DNA from: DATKMG01 sp035541995 | Lineage (GTDB): Bacteria > Acidobacteriota > Terriglobia > Versatilivoradales > Versatilivoraceae | Length of the DNA: 21,210 bases | Direction of reading: 5' to 3' | NCBI GenBank assembly: GCA_035541995.1 | Contig: DATKMG010000485.1 | Location: 1 to 21,210 of the forward strand | Part shown: positions 7,446 through 15,700 of the stretch, in pieces | Position numbering within the stretch: position 1 is the first letter of the stretch | How the letters are laid out: each line of letters starts with the position of its first letter | Made by a program: the position numbers and the translations under genes | Notes under the pieces: generated by a model | What the model was told of the DNA's origin: nothing | What the model saw: only the letters and a program-made list of their open reading frames with translations | The model's database searches: none

Positions 7446-7647
7446 TTTTTAGAGCCTTCACACTATAAGTACGCAAAAGCTGAGCATCAGCCTACTCGAA
7501 ATTATTCTGCTGGTGTATGTTGGTTCTTTGCAAGGAGTGGATGGGCAAGCAGGGTCTCGTTATTTTTTCCGAGGTTGCACAATCTGGGTAGCGGGCATTC
7601 CGGCCCTTGAGTATTTAGGTCGGCCAGAGTGACCTTAATTTAATTTT

Positions 7648-8370
7648 ATGCCGCCTGATCTCCCCGCAAATTCGCCAGGTGCCGGGCATCTCGAGGGCAT
7701 CGATCCTATTCGATTGTTCTCGTTGTGTGCCGAGAACACCGCCAACAAAGAGCTGTGGGGAGAGTTGTTGCGGCGATATAGTCCTTCTATTAAGGTGTTC
7801 ATTCGCCGTTGCCTGGACGGGCCGGCTGGAGATGCTGATTCCCGCATGTCTGTCGGCGAGGTCCAGGAAAGCGACTTGTTCCAAAATGTCATCGTCCGCC
7901 TTGTGAAAGATGACTGTGCCGCTATGAAACAATTTTCGGGCGAAAAGGAAGAGGATCTCCTGGCATACCTGGCGGTTATTACTCGATCCGTGGTCAAGGA
8001 TTGTCAGCGCAGCCAGTGGGCCTTGAAGCGTGCTTCGGATCGTGCGGATACGCAACATCTGGTGACGGCTCACCTGCAAAGCCTGAATCCGACGGAGTTC
8101 TCAGACGTTCGCGCAATCGAGCGCTGGCTTCCGGCCCGGGAGGTGGTTGAACTCAGTGCGAAGACACTGCAGTTCTTGCCGGGACCCTATTTGGCACGCG
8201 ACCGGCTGATCTTCCAACTGTATTTCCTTCACAATCTGTCTGCGGACCAGATTCGGCAGTGCAAGGGGATCAACCTTTCCAAGGCGGGAGTGGAAAAAGT
8301 GCTCAATCGTTTAAAGGAACGAATCCGGGCGGTTCAACCCGCAGGTCGAGACGCGGAGGTGGGTCAATGA
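7648..8370 (+). CDS. Extracytoplasmic-type sigma-70 family factor, module A
   Basis: The 240-residue product has a two-domain sigma layout. Residues 34-128 match region 2, with DLFQNVIVRL (77-86) in the place of the usual D-L-x-Q-x-x-x-x-R-L core-binding helix and a basic, aromatic DNA-melting segment DCQRSQWALKR. Residues 183-228 form a region-4 helix-turn-helix (RDRLIFQLYFLHNLSADQI..SKAGVEKVLNRLKERIR). It would direct RNA polymerase to an unknown regulon. It is about 84% identical by hand count to the copy at 12053. It overlaps the next gene by ATGA (8367-8370), so translation is coupled to its putative anti-sigma. No Shine-Dalgarno motif precedes ATG 7648; the upstream bases are AT-rich. 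Confidence 0.85.
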   Translation: MPPDLPANSPGAGHLEGIDPIRLFSLCAENTANKELWGELLRRYSPSIKVFIRRCLDGPAGDADSRMSVGEVQESDLFQNVIVRLVKDDCAAMKQFSGEKEEDLLAYLAVITRSVVKDCQRSQWALKRASDRADTQHLVTAHLQSLNPTEFSDVRAIERWLPAREVVELSAKTLQFLPGPYLARDRLIFQLYFLHNLSADQIRQCKGINLSKAGVEKVLNRLKERIRAVQPAGRDAEVGQ

Positions 8371-10877
8371 AACCGTCCTCCAAAGCCGAGCAACTCTCAA
8401 AGAGCCAGTGCATGAGCGACATCGATCTCTACAGTTACCTGGCTCGAGCACCAGGAGACCGCAGTCTGGCCAATCTTGAAGCCCACATATCGACCTGCTC
8501 GCACTGCCTGGATGAACTGGCAGAACTGATTAAGCTGCTTCATCCTGAGTCAGAACAAGCAGGCCAACAGAGACAAGAAACGTCCCCGGTCGAAATCTTA
8601 AGAGCACGAGTACAGAATCATTCCCTTTCCTCTTCTAGGCTCCACCAGGTTTTGAATACTTTGCCGGAAGAGGAGTTCTTTTCCCGGGGAATTGACATCC
8701 TGAGTCTATTTCATTCCGGCCTGGATGTGAGTAGGGGCTTGACCCCCAGCCAATTCCTCAGCGGTCCTCGCAAGTCTGGAAAGACGGAGATTCTCAAGCG
8801 AGTCTATAACCGACTCTTCCTTGAGCAGTCTACTGTGATTCCCTTTTATCACTCGATTCCAAAGTCCTTGGCCTCGGCGGAGGTTTTCTGCCGGGAGTAC
8901 TTCCTTAACAGCGTGATTCAGCTCTTGGCATTTTTGAAACGGGAGCCGGAGCTAATGGCTGCCGAAGGACTGAATCCCAACACAGTCTTTCAATTAGCCT
9001 ATGAAAGCCGCCGGCCCTGGCTCGTCGAACTGGTGGACCATTTTCATGCCGGTGCACAGAAGAAGGATCTCCAGGTTCTGGCAAAGCTAGCGCTTCATTT
9101 TCCTGTCACTGCTTCTGTCCGTGGAGGGTATTGCGCCTTTGTGATTGTGGACGACTTCCACCATATGGCCTCCCTCAAATCAGAAGAGGAACTAGCCCTC
9201 TTGACTCAGAGCTTCCTGAACACTTTACAATCCCGCCAAGCTCCTTACCTTCTCTCGATCCCATCCATGCAAGTTCTTCACGACCTTTTTAAGGCCGCCG
9301 AGTTCCCGGGTAGTGCCGAGGTCTACCCCTTGAAACCGTTGGATGTGCAGGGAGCTCGCCGGGTACTTGAGGGTCTGTGTAATCACTTCGGAGTGGCATT
9401 CGAGAAGGATTTGAGTGTGCCGATTATCGAACAGCTTGAGCATAAGCCCTTTTACATTCGGGCGATTGTTCAGGGAGCCCGTCGAAACCAGGCTCATCTG
9501 CAATCGTTACGGAAATTCGCTGAAGTCTATGTGGCGGAATTGACCGAAGGTTCGCTCCACCTCTACTTCAACGGGTTGTTCAACTCCGCCAAATTGAATT
9601 CCCTGGAACGGATCAAGGCTCTGGAACTCTTGCATGCCTCTTCTCGTCTTCACATGGACGCCTCAGTCCTCGAGTACTTTCGAAGGGAGTCACCTCGCGA
9701 GGGATGGGACCCGGTTCGGGTTCTAAATGCGTTGGAGGAAGTCCATCTAATTGAAACTTCGATGGGTTCCGTGAGGCCTATTGAAGATAAGGTTCTGGCA
9801 GATTGGATCGAGTGGAATGTCCAGCACACCCTGCATGGGCTTCCACGAACTCAGGCCACCTATCGAACCACTGCCGACCTGCTCATACATCTTCATGAAG
9901 GCCTCCAGTTCCGAGAGGAATCAGACCGGCTGGAACGCCTCGAGCGTCTACTCGGCCTGATGAATTGTCAGTTGATCCCATCGTGCCTGCTCGATTTTGA
10001 TCAGCTCGCCTCTGTCGAACAAAACCAGGAACCGGAAAAATTAGGGCCTTTTCTCGCCAGCCAAGAGCAAATCCTTCTGCCTGAGATTCTGTCTGTCAAC
10101 CACCAGAGAGTGAAACCCTCAACCGATGCGCATTACTCATGGACACTGCTGACCGCCCTCGGGTTTGAAGACGGACACTACGTCGATGGCACTGACACCA
10201 CTTGGGTCGCCGCATATTGTCTGGGTCGAGACCCCGTGGGTCTGAACGAAATCCAGGACTTCTTTATTCAGAGCCAGCGACTGGTCAAGGAAACCCGACT
10301 GGAACGTGTCCACTTGTGGCTGGTAGCCGAATCCCGCTTTAACCGGGCAGCCATGAGCTTTGCTCACGACAAAGGAATCATGACCTCGAGCCCACTTCAG
10401 TTTGCACTACTTGAGAGTCAGATTCTCCCCGCTCCTCTCAAGAATGAAGAGCACATTTTGTCTTCTGACTTGACTTCGTACGAATTGACCATCCCTTGCA
10501 GCCCAGATTCCGAATTAGTAGCTATGAGGGCCCTGGAACAAGTCTCTGAAATTATTGACTTCGAAGAAAAAGCAAAAGGTCAGGTTCGTACAGCCGTCAT
10601 GGAGGCTTGCATCAATGCAAAAGAGACAGCTGGATCGCCCAAGGCCAAGATCCATCTACAGTATAAGGCAGGCCAGAACTGCCTTATCACTCAACTCAGG
10701 GTCGATTTGCCGGCAGGGAAGGAACAGACTCTCGGCAAGCCTTCAGCCAAGACTTGGAATCTAAGCCTCCTCCAAGCCCTGATGGATGACGTCCGGGTTG
10801 TCCACACCCACCTGGGCTGGGAATTGACTATGATCAAGTACCAACGGGAGTCCATTCCTCCAGAGGCCCCGCTATGA
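8367..10877 (+). CDS. ZAS anti-sigma domain fused to P-loop NTPase, possible nuclease-like fold and RsbW-like GHKL domain
   Basis: The 836-residue protein begins with a zinc anti-sigma domain: C15, H40, C44 and C47 give the C..HxxxCxxC ligand set. A P-loop ATPase of ORC/STAND type follows, with Walker A GPRKSGKT (133-140) and Walker B CAFVIVDDFHH (D262/D263), then helical regions to about 560. Residues 585-690 (TTWVAAYCLGRD..HLWLVAESRFNRAAMSFAHDKGI) recall Mrr-like restriction-nuclease folds, but the usual E-x-K is not present; this is a weak inference. Residues 700-826 resemble an RsbW-type serine kinase: N-box VMEACINAKE (E747, N750) is good, but the G1/G2 boxes (VDLPAG, KTWNLSLLQALMDDV) are degenerate. 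ATG 8367 overlaps the sigma stop, and the first 70-75 codons match the module B protein, fixing the start. No membrane segment. Likely a cytoplasmic, nucleotide-dependent anti-sigma switch. Confidence 0.8.
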   Translation: MKPSSKAEQLSKSQCMSDIDLYSYLARAPGDRSLANLEAHISTCSHCLDELAELIKLLHPESEQAGQQRQETSPVEILRARVQNHSLSSSRLHQVLNTLPEEEFFSRGIDILSLFHSGLDVSRGLTPSQFLSGPRKSGKTEILKRVYNRLFLEQSTVIPFYHSIPKSLASAEVFCREYFLNSVIQLLAFLKREPELMAAEGLNPNTVFQLAYESRRPWLVELVDHFHAGAQKKDLQVLAKLALHFPVTASVRGGYCAFVIVDDFHHMASLKSEEELALLTQSFLNTLQSRQAPYLLSIPSMQVLHDLFKAAEFPGSAEVYPLKPLDVQGARRVLEGLCNHFGVAFEKDLSVPIIEQLEHKPFYIRAIVQGARRNQAHLQSLRKFAEVYVAELTEGSLHLYFNGLFNSAKLNSLERIKALELLHASSRLHMDASVLEYFRRESPREGWDPVRVLNALEEVHLIETSMGSVRPIEDKVLADWIEWNVQHTLHGLPRTQATYRTTADLLIHLHEGLQFREESDRLERLERLLGLMNCQLIPSCLLDFDQLASVEQNQEPEKLGPFLASQEQILLPEILSVNHQRVKPSTDAHYSWTLLTALGFEDGHYVDGTDTTWVAAYCLGRDPVGLNEIQDFFIQSQRLVKETRLERVHLWLVAESRFNRAAMSFAHDKGIMTSSPLQFALLESQILPAPLKNEEHILSSDLTSYELTIPCSPDSELVAMRALEQVSEIIDFEEKAKGQVRTAVMEACINAKETAGSPKAKIHLQYKAGQNCLITQLRVDLPAGKEQTLGKPSAKTWNLSLLQALMDDVRVVHTHLGWELTMIKYQRESIPPEAPL

Positions 10878-10916
10878 ACCGGGCCACGGGGTCAGGTGGA
10901 AATCGGTGTTGCAAAA

Positions 10917-11102
10917 TTATTGGTGGGAAACCGCTTCCAGCGTTTGAAAAAAGTCAAAGGCCTGTCCTCGACACAAAGTGCATTGAGCCAGGTGTTCGTC
11001 GAAAATCTGCATTATTTCCGGACCGACTCTCCCGGCTCTGATTTCATAACAGATCAGGTCAAATAGTAGTTGCCTGCAATGAGAATGCTCAATGAGATCC
11101 AT
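10917..11102 (-). CDS. Small stand-alone ZAS-like zinc-finger (anti-sigma type) protein
   Basis: A 61-residue protein with C9, H37, C41 and C44 in the arrangement of zinc anti-sigma domains: DEHLAQCTLCRG matches the H-x3-C-x2-C core, and the earlier cysteine is near the N-terminus. It is the size of the ZAS domain alone, without a membrane anchor or effector. ATG 11102 has AGAGG about 6 nt upstream on the minus strand. It lies opposite to the sigma modules, 39 bp after the stop of module A, and downstream of the minus-strand repeat-protein gene (134 bp gap). It could bind one of the neighbouring sigma factors or one elsewhere. It is short, so a chance frame cannot be fully excluded, but the motif is specific. 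Confidence 0.65.
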   Translation of the reverse strand: MDLIEHSHCRQLLFDLICYEIRAGRVGPEIMQIFDEHLAQCTLCRGQAFDFFQTLEAVSHQ

Positions 11103-11236
11103 TATCGGCCTCTGACCTATTTGGTATATATGTATGATACTTATGATAGTTCTTATTCTTAGCGAATTGCTCAGTTCAAATCTGGTCGAGTCATCCTGAA
11201 AGCGGGTATGCGGAAGTCAACCTTTCGATCACTAAC

Positions 11237-11668
11237 TTATCGGTGATTAACTACAGCTGGCAACTCCTTTGCGAATGAGTTAGTGATTGAAGAAACATGC
11301 TGATTCGATGTAACTTGAGCTTCAGGCGTCGTTCCAATCCAGCCATTGCAGCATGGTGGCGGTTGAATGGATTTTACCGATTGGAAAGAGTTAATTATTG
11401 GATTAAAATGCTGATTCGATATGACTTGAGTTTCTGGCGTCGTTCCAATCCAGCCATTGCAGCACGGTGGCGGTTGAATAGATTTTACCGATTGGAAAGA
11501 GTCAATACTTGAATTAACATGCTTATTCAATAGGACTTGATTGTCAGGCGCCGTTCCAATCCAGCCATTGCAACACGGGGGTGGTTGAATTGGTTTTGCG
11601 AAAAAAACTAGCGGTAAAAGGCATACGACCAGCATCACCGACGCTAACAACAGGACAGATCTTTTCAT
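11237..11668 (-). CDS. Exported protein of three 37-residue PPPCCNGWIGT repeats
   Basis: The 143-residue product starts with an export signal (MKRSVLLLASVMLVVC.., likely cleavage FFA24|K25). The mature part is almost entirely repeats: residues 27-63, 64-100 and 101-131, each starting IQPPPCCNGWIGT and continuing (T/A)P(E/D)xQVxSNQHxxxIxNSFQSVKS; the third is truncated and ends in an unrelated tail. Each repeat carries one vicinal cysteine pair (C32/33, C69/70, C106/107) and there is no other cysteine in the mature part. ATG 11668 has AAGGAG (11675-11680) at good spacing, so expression is likely. It is divergent from the module B promoter 60 bp away. The family is not recognised. Metal binding, disulfide-linked surface protein, or a multi-core peptide precursor are possible; no modification enzyme is seen nearby. 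Confidence 0.8.
   Translation of the reverse strand: MKRSVLLLASVMLVVCLLPLVFFAKPIQPPPCCNGWIGTAPDNQVLLNKHVNSSIDSFQSVKSIQPPPCCNGWIGTTPETQVISNQHFNPIINSFQSVKSIQPPPCCNGWIGTTPEAQVTSNQHVSSITNSFAKELPAVVNHR
11276..11590 (-). repeat. Tandem 111-bp in-frame repeats (about 2.8 copies)
   Basis: Units run 11590-11480, 11479-11369 and 11368-11276 on the minus strand. The DNA is near-identical around the CC motif (CGTTCCAATCCAGCCATTGC on the plus strand in all three), pointing to recent tandem expansion or gene conversion. Confidence 0.9.
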
Positions 11669-11674
11669 CTTTGG

Positions 11675-11680
11675 CTCCTT
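11675..11680 (-). promoter_or_regulatory. Ribosome binding site of the CC-repeat gene
   Basis: AAGGAG on the minus strand, 6 nt before ATG 11668. It is among the best ribosome sites in the window and supports this small gene as real. Confidence 0.7.
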
Positions 11681-11728
11681 GTGGAATTTTGTTAAAGTTT
11701 GTTGATTTTTCAGATTCTTCCCCGACGG

Positions 11729-11757
11729 TTGAAGTCTGAACTGAATGGAAGTAGAAT
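11729..11757 (+). promoter_or_regulatory. Conserved promoter of sigma module B
   Basis: TTGAAG (11729-11734), 17-bp spacer, TAGAAT (11752-11757), identical in hexamers and spacing to module A. It fires away from the CC-repeat gene, whose start codon lies 60 bp to the left. Confidence 0.6.
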
Positions 11758-11770
11758 GGAGGGCGCATTA

Positions 11771-11860
11771 GCTCCGAGAGTCTCGCCAAGCGGGGCAGTT
11801 TCAAGGGTGGGCACTCGGGCCGCCTCCAAGATAGGTTGTCCCTTTAAGGAACAACCTTTT
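11771..11860 (+). promoter_or_regulatory. Structured leader of sigma module B: hairpin plus terminator-like attenuator
   Basis: GCTCCG (11771-11776) pairs with CGGGGC (11791-11796) with one G-U pair and a 14-nt loop, at the place of the module A hairpin. Further on, AGGTTGTCCC (11833-11842) and GGAACAACCT (11848-11857) form a 10-bp stem with one mismatch, a 5-nt loop, and a T-run at 11857-11860. This is the better of the two attenuator candidates. Confidence 0.45.
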
Positions 11861-12052
11861 AGGCATTCAAACTACAAGAACGCAAGTGCTGGGCATCCGC
11901 CTACTCAAAATTTTTCGGTCGGAGTATGTAGGTCATGTGCATGGAGCGGATTGGCAGTGGGGGGGCATGTTTTTTCGCGGTTGCACAGTGTGGGCAGCCA
12001 GCACTTCGCCCCGTGGCTAATTAATTCTGCCAGAGCGACTTAAGTTTATTTT

Positions 12053-12775
12053 ATGCCAACTGATTCCCCCCCAGATTCTTCAGAAATCGGATCTCTCGAG
12101 GGTATCGATCCTATTCGATTGTTCTCATGTTGTGCCGAAAATACGACGAATAGAGAGCTATGGGGGGAGTTTTTACGGCGTTATACTCCTTTGATCAAGG
12201 TGTTCATTCGCCGTTGCTTGGGCCGGGCGTGGGGGGATGCCGATTCCCGCATGTCAATTGGTGAGGTCCAGGAAAGTGACTTGTTCCAAAATGTTATTGT
12301 CCGGCTTGTGAAAAATGATTGTGCTGCCATGAAACAATTTTCGGGCGAGAGGGAAGAGGATCTACTGGCATACCTGGCGGTCATTACTCGATCCGTGGTC
12401 AGGGATTGCCAGCGAAGCCAGTGGGCCTTGAAACGTGCTTCCGATCGTGGGGATACGCAACACCTCGTGACTGTTCACCTGCAAAACCTCAATCCGACTG
12501 GGTTCTCAGACGTTCGCGCAATCGAGCGCCGGCTTCTGGCCCGGGAGGTGGTTGAACTCAGCGCCAAGACATTGAAATTCCTGCCGGGACCCTTTCCGGC
12601 ACGTGATCGGCTGATCTTCCAGCTGTATTTTGTTCACAACCTGCCTGCGGATCAGATTCGACAGTGCAAGGGGATCAACCTTTCCAAGGCGGGAGTGGAA
12701 AAAGTGCTCAATCGTTTGAAGGAACGAATCCGGGCGGCTACTTCAGCCAGCCCAGACCCGGAGGTGGGTCAATGA
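12053..12775 (+). CDS. Extracytoplasmic-type sigma-70 family factor, module B
   Basis: This 240-residue paralogue matches the protein at 7648 without gaps; differences cluster in the first 14 residues, residues 57-60 and the last 13. Region 2 (DLFQNVIVRLVKNDC..DCQRSQWALKR) and the region-4 helix-turn-helix (SKAGVEKVLNRLKERIR) are the same, so both factors probably recognise very similar or identical promoters. The stop overlaps the next start by ATGA (12772-12775), coupling it to the ZAS-TPR-CHAT protein. As in module A, no Shine-Dalgarno motif is seen; TTAAGTTTATTTT precedes the ATG. Its transcript would start near 11764 and carry a leader of about 290 nt. Confidence 0.85.
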   Translation: MPTDSPPDSSEIGSLEGIDPIRLFSCCAENTTNRELWGEFLRRYTPLIKVFIRRCLGRAWGDADSRMSIGEVQESDLFQNVIVRLVKNDCAAMKQFSGEREEDLLAYLAVITRSVVRDCQRSQWALKRASDRGDTQHLVTVHLQNLNPTGFSDVRAIERRLLAREVVELSAKTLKFLPGPFPARDRLIFQLYFVHNLPADQIRQCKGINLSKAGVEKVLNRLKERIRAATSASPDPEVGQ

Positions 12776-15700
12776 AACCGTTGTCCAAAGCCGAGCAACC
12801 CTCAAGAAGCCAGTGCATGAGCGACATGGATCTCTACAGCTACCTGACTCGAGGACCTGGAGATCGCAGTCTCGCCAATCTTGAGGCCCACATATCAACC
12901 TGTTCCCACTGCCTGAATGAATTGGCAGACCTGATTAAACTGCTTCATCCGGAGTCGGAGCAGATGGGCCAACCGGCACAAGCGACCTCCCTGAAGGAAG
13001 TTCAAGAGACGCTTGCACTAATCCAGGAGGTAGCCCAGAACGAATCCCAGACCGAGGGTAAAACCCGCCTAAAGAACAACTGGTACAGATGGGCGCTGGC
13101 AGCCACAGCCGCTACCGCTTTCATGGGCTTGGCCTTATGGAGTTTTGAGCACTGGAGGGATATATACCGATCGCAGAGTTTTTATGAAGAAGCTCGCGCC
13201 CAATTGCAGGGAATCTATTCGCCTCAAAGCCCTAATGGATTGAGACTCAATTTGCCATTTGATTCCGCGGCGGTGCAGAGAGATTTAACCAGCGAGGATT
13301 CATTGGGTGATGCGGAGAAGCTCTTTCAACAATCGCTAGCCCTACGCGAGGAAATGACGGAAGCCCACCTGGGTCTGGGGTATATCTATCTCCGCAGGGC
13401 GCAATTCTCTAAGGCGGTAAATGAATTCCAAAAGGCGGTGGATTCCGCACCCAACGACCCCCGGACATTGTTGGGACATGGCGTTGCACTGTACGAAGAA
13501 GGGCTGGCTTCCAAGGATCCAATAAAGCGAAGTTCTTGCCTCCAACAGGCTCTCGTCGACCTGGACCGGATCCTTAAAAAGAATCCATCTTCTCGGGAAG
13601 GACGGTTTAACAAGTGTCTGACCCTTTACGAAGCCGGCCATCATAAGGAAGCAACACGCGAGATTGAAGAATACCTGTCTCAGGATGCGACATCTTCATG
13701 GGCCAAACAATTAAGAACCATTCAAACCAAGATTCAATTGAGCAATTCTTTCGCCTTCGAGCAGGAGGTGGATCGCGCAGTTATAGCTAGGAATGCCGAT
13801 GAACTTGATCTTCTGACTCGCACCATGCCCTACCGGATGCCGGGAATAATGCGCAAGATGCTTAGGAAAGCCCTCGAAGTTGAGGGTTCCCCTGCCCAGA
13901 TTGAAACCGCTTCTGCGTCGGATTTGCTGTGGGCGGCCGAGAAGATCGGGTCTGCCTATGGAACAGTCACCGGCGACAAAAGCCACGAAAGACTGCTGAA
14001 GTTCTATGATGGCTTATCACCCCCGCAGAGAAGAACAAAGCGGCTCTTGGATACGAAACTCCAAGAGTTGATCGACTTCCAAAAGAAGGGCGAACTGTCG
14101 TCCGTCTTGGACACAAGCCGCCCGTTAGAGGCGGAGTTGGAGAAGCTACATGACCACTGGCAGCTCACCAATCTGCACCATCTTCGCGGGAATTGCTTCT
14201 ATTATAATCAGGCGGATTTTGACAGGGCCCTCGAAGAGTACCGTGAAATGTTACGGTGTGCCGAGCAATCCGGCGCCCAAGACCTGATCGCTAGCGCATT
14301 AGGTGCCGCTGCCGCGGTGTACCTGGCCAAGAGCAGGTTCGGCGAAGCCAGAGACAGCATTTCGAGGATGCAGAGTATTGCTGCATCGTTTCACCTCGAT
14401 TCCTGGGCCGCATTTGCCTACTGTTCACAAGGAGAGCTGTACCTTGGCTTAAACCAGTTTCGGGACAGCCTGGACGCTTACTCCTCCGCTCTTTCATTGG
14501 GCTACCGCCTCTCTGACGAATCGGTGGTTGTAAACACACTTGAAAACATGGGGACCATTCTGGAGCGGATGGACCGGTTCGATGCCGCGCGAGAGGTATA
14601 CGTCGAAGCGATGCACTGGCAGGACTTCTTTGTTCAGGACGGCAGCTTGGAAATTGAAGCCGCAATTAAGGCACGGCGTGCCAATCTGTTGCATACACAA
14701 GGCCGCTTGGCCTTACGGATGGGAAACCTCTCCACTGCAGCAGATTGCTTTAGGAGGGGACGAAAGCTCGCCGCCACTGGAATGCGGGAGATAGAAGCCA
14801 AAAATCAGCTTGGCCTTGCGCAGGTCTATCTGGAAATGAAGGATTATGAACGCGCTCAGAATGAGCTACGGGCCTGCCTGGCAGCGACAGCTTCAGGAGA
14901 ATTCCCCGAGATCGAGTGGCAGGCCAATTCCCTGGCCGGGATCCTCTCAAAGCGGTTCGGGGATAATCTGAATGCATTCGCATACTTCGAACGTGCGACA
15001 AAGGTTCTTGAAACGATGCGACAGAGTATATCCTCGCGCGAACTCAGGGTTGCATTTCTCAATCAGCGATTTGACCCGTACCAGGAAATCGTTGCGCTTC
15101 TCTTTCATTCGGAGAGGGATCTCCCCAAGGCTCTTGCTTATGTGAACCGGGCAAAATCCATGACGCTCCGGGAGTACATGGAAGAAAACGGCCGTCGTCT
15201 GAATCCTGATCGTTCAAGCGCAGCCTCAACCAGTGCAATTAGGATGCCCGAGGGCTACGTCGCTGTCGAGTATTTTACTCTTCCTGATGAACTTCTAGCA
15301 TTCGTATCCGGACCCGAGGGGGTACGGGGCGTTTCCATTCCTTTGTCTCACACCGAACTGGAGCAGAAGGTTCAGAAATATCTGGAGAGCTTGCGGGCCG
15401 AGGACTACAAGGTTTTCTACCAGCTTTCACGCAATCTTTATGACGAATTGGTGACCCCGGTTGCCAACCTATTTAATACCGAGCGGACAACTGGACTGAT
15501 AGTCGTGCCGGATGGGCCATTGCATGTCCTGCCCTTTGCCAGCTTGCGCGATTCAAGCGGTCGTTACCTTCTTGAAAGATATCGCTTGGCCTATGCTCCT
15601 TCGCAGAGTGTCCTGAGATACTGCCTTTCACTTAACAAAGGAAGTGACGTGCAGAACAAAGCCGTCCTCCTTCTGGATGCGGCGTCAAGCTTGTCAGGCG

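Larger units (their letters stand above)
7311..8585 (+). repeat. Duplicated block copy A (promoter, leader, sigma gene, anti-sigma domain)
   Basis: This segment aligns along its whole length with 11724-12990: same promoter, same leader landmarks (GGGCCGCCTCC, GCCTACTC, GGTTGCACA), same sigma gene and the same first 70-75 codons of the following gene. Similarity is lost abruptly on both sides. Divergence is moderate in the coding part and larger in the leader, so the duplication is not recent. Confidence 0.85.
11724..12990 (+). repeat. Duplicated block copy B (promoter, leader, sigma gene, anti-sigma domain)
   Basis: Homologous to 7311-8585. The match begins at GACGGTTGAAG just upstream of the promoter and ends about 73 codons into the gene at 12772. 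The downstream genes are then unrelated in sequence. Confidence 0.85.

Noticed and set aside
11276..11590. CRISPR-like array from the regularly spaced repeats
   Set aside because: The unit is a 111-bp in-frame coding repeat inside a gene with signal peptide and ribosome site; there are no short repeats with unique spacers and no cas genes.
11237..11668. Calling the CC-repeat gene a RiPP precursor
   Set aside because: It has a Sec-like signal instead of a typical RiPP leader and no modification, peptidase or export genes are in the window. Kept only as one hypothesis.
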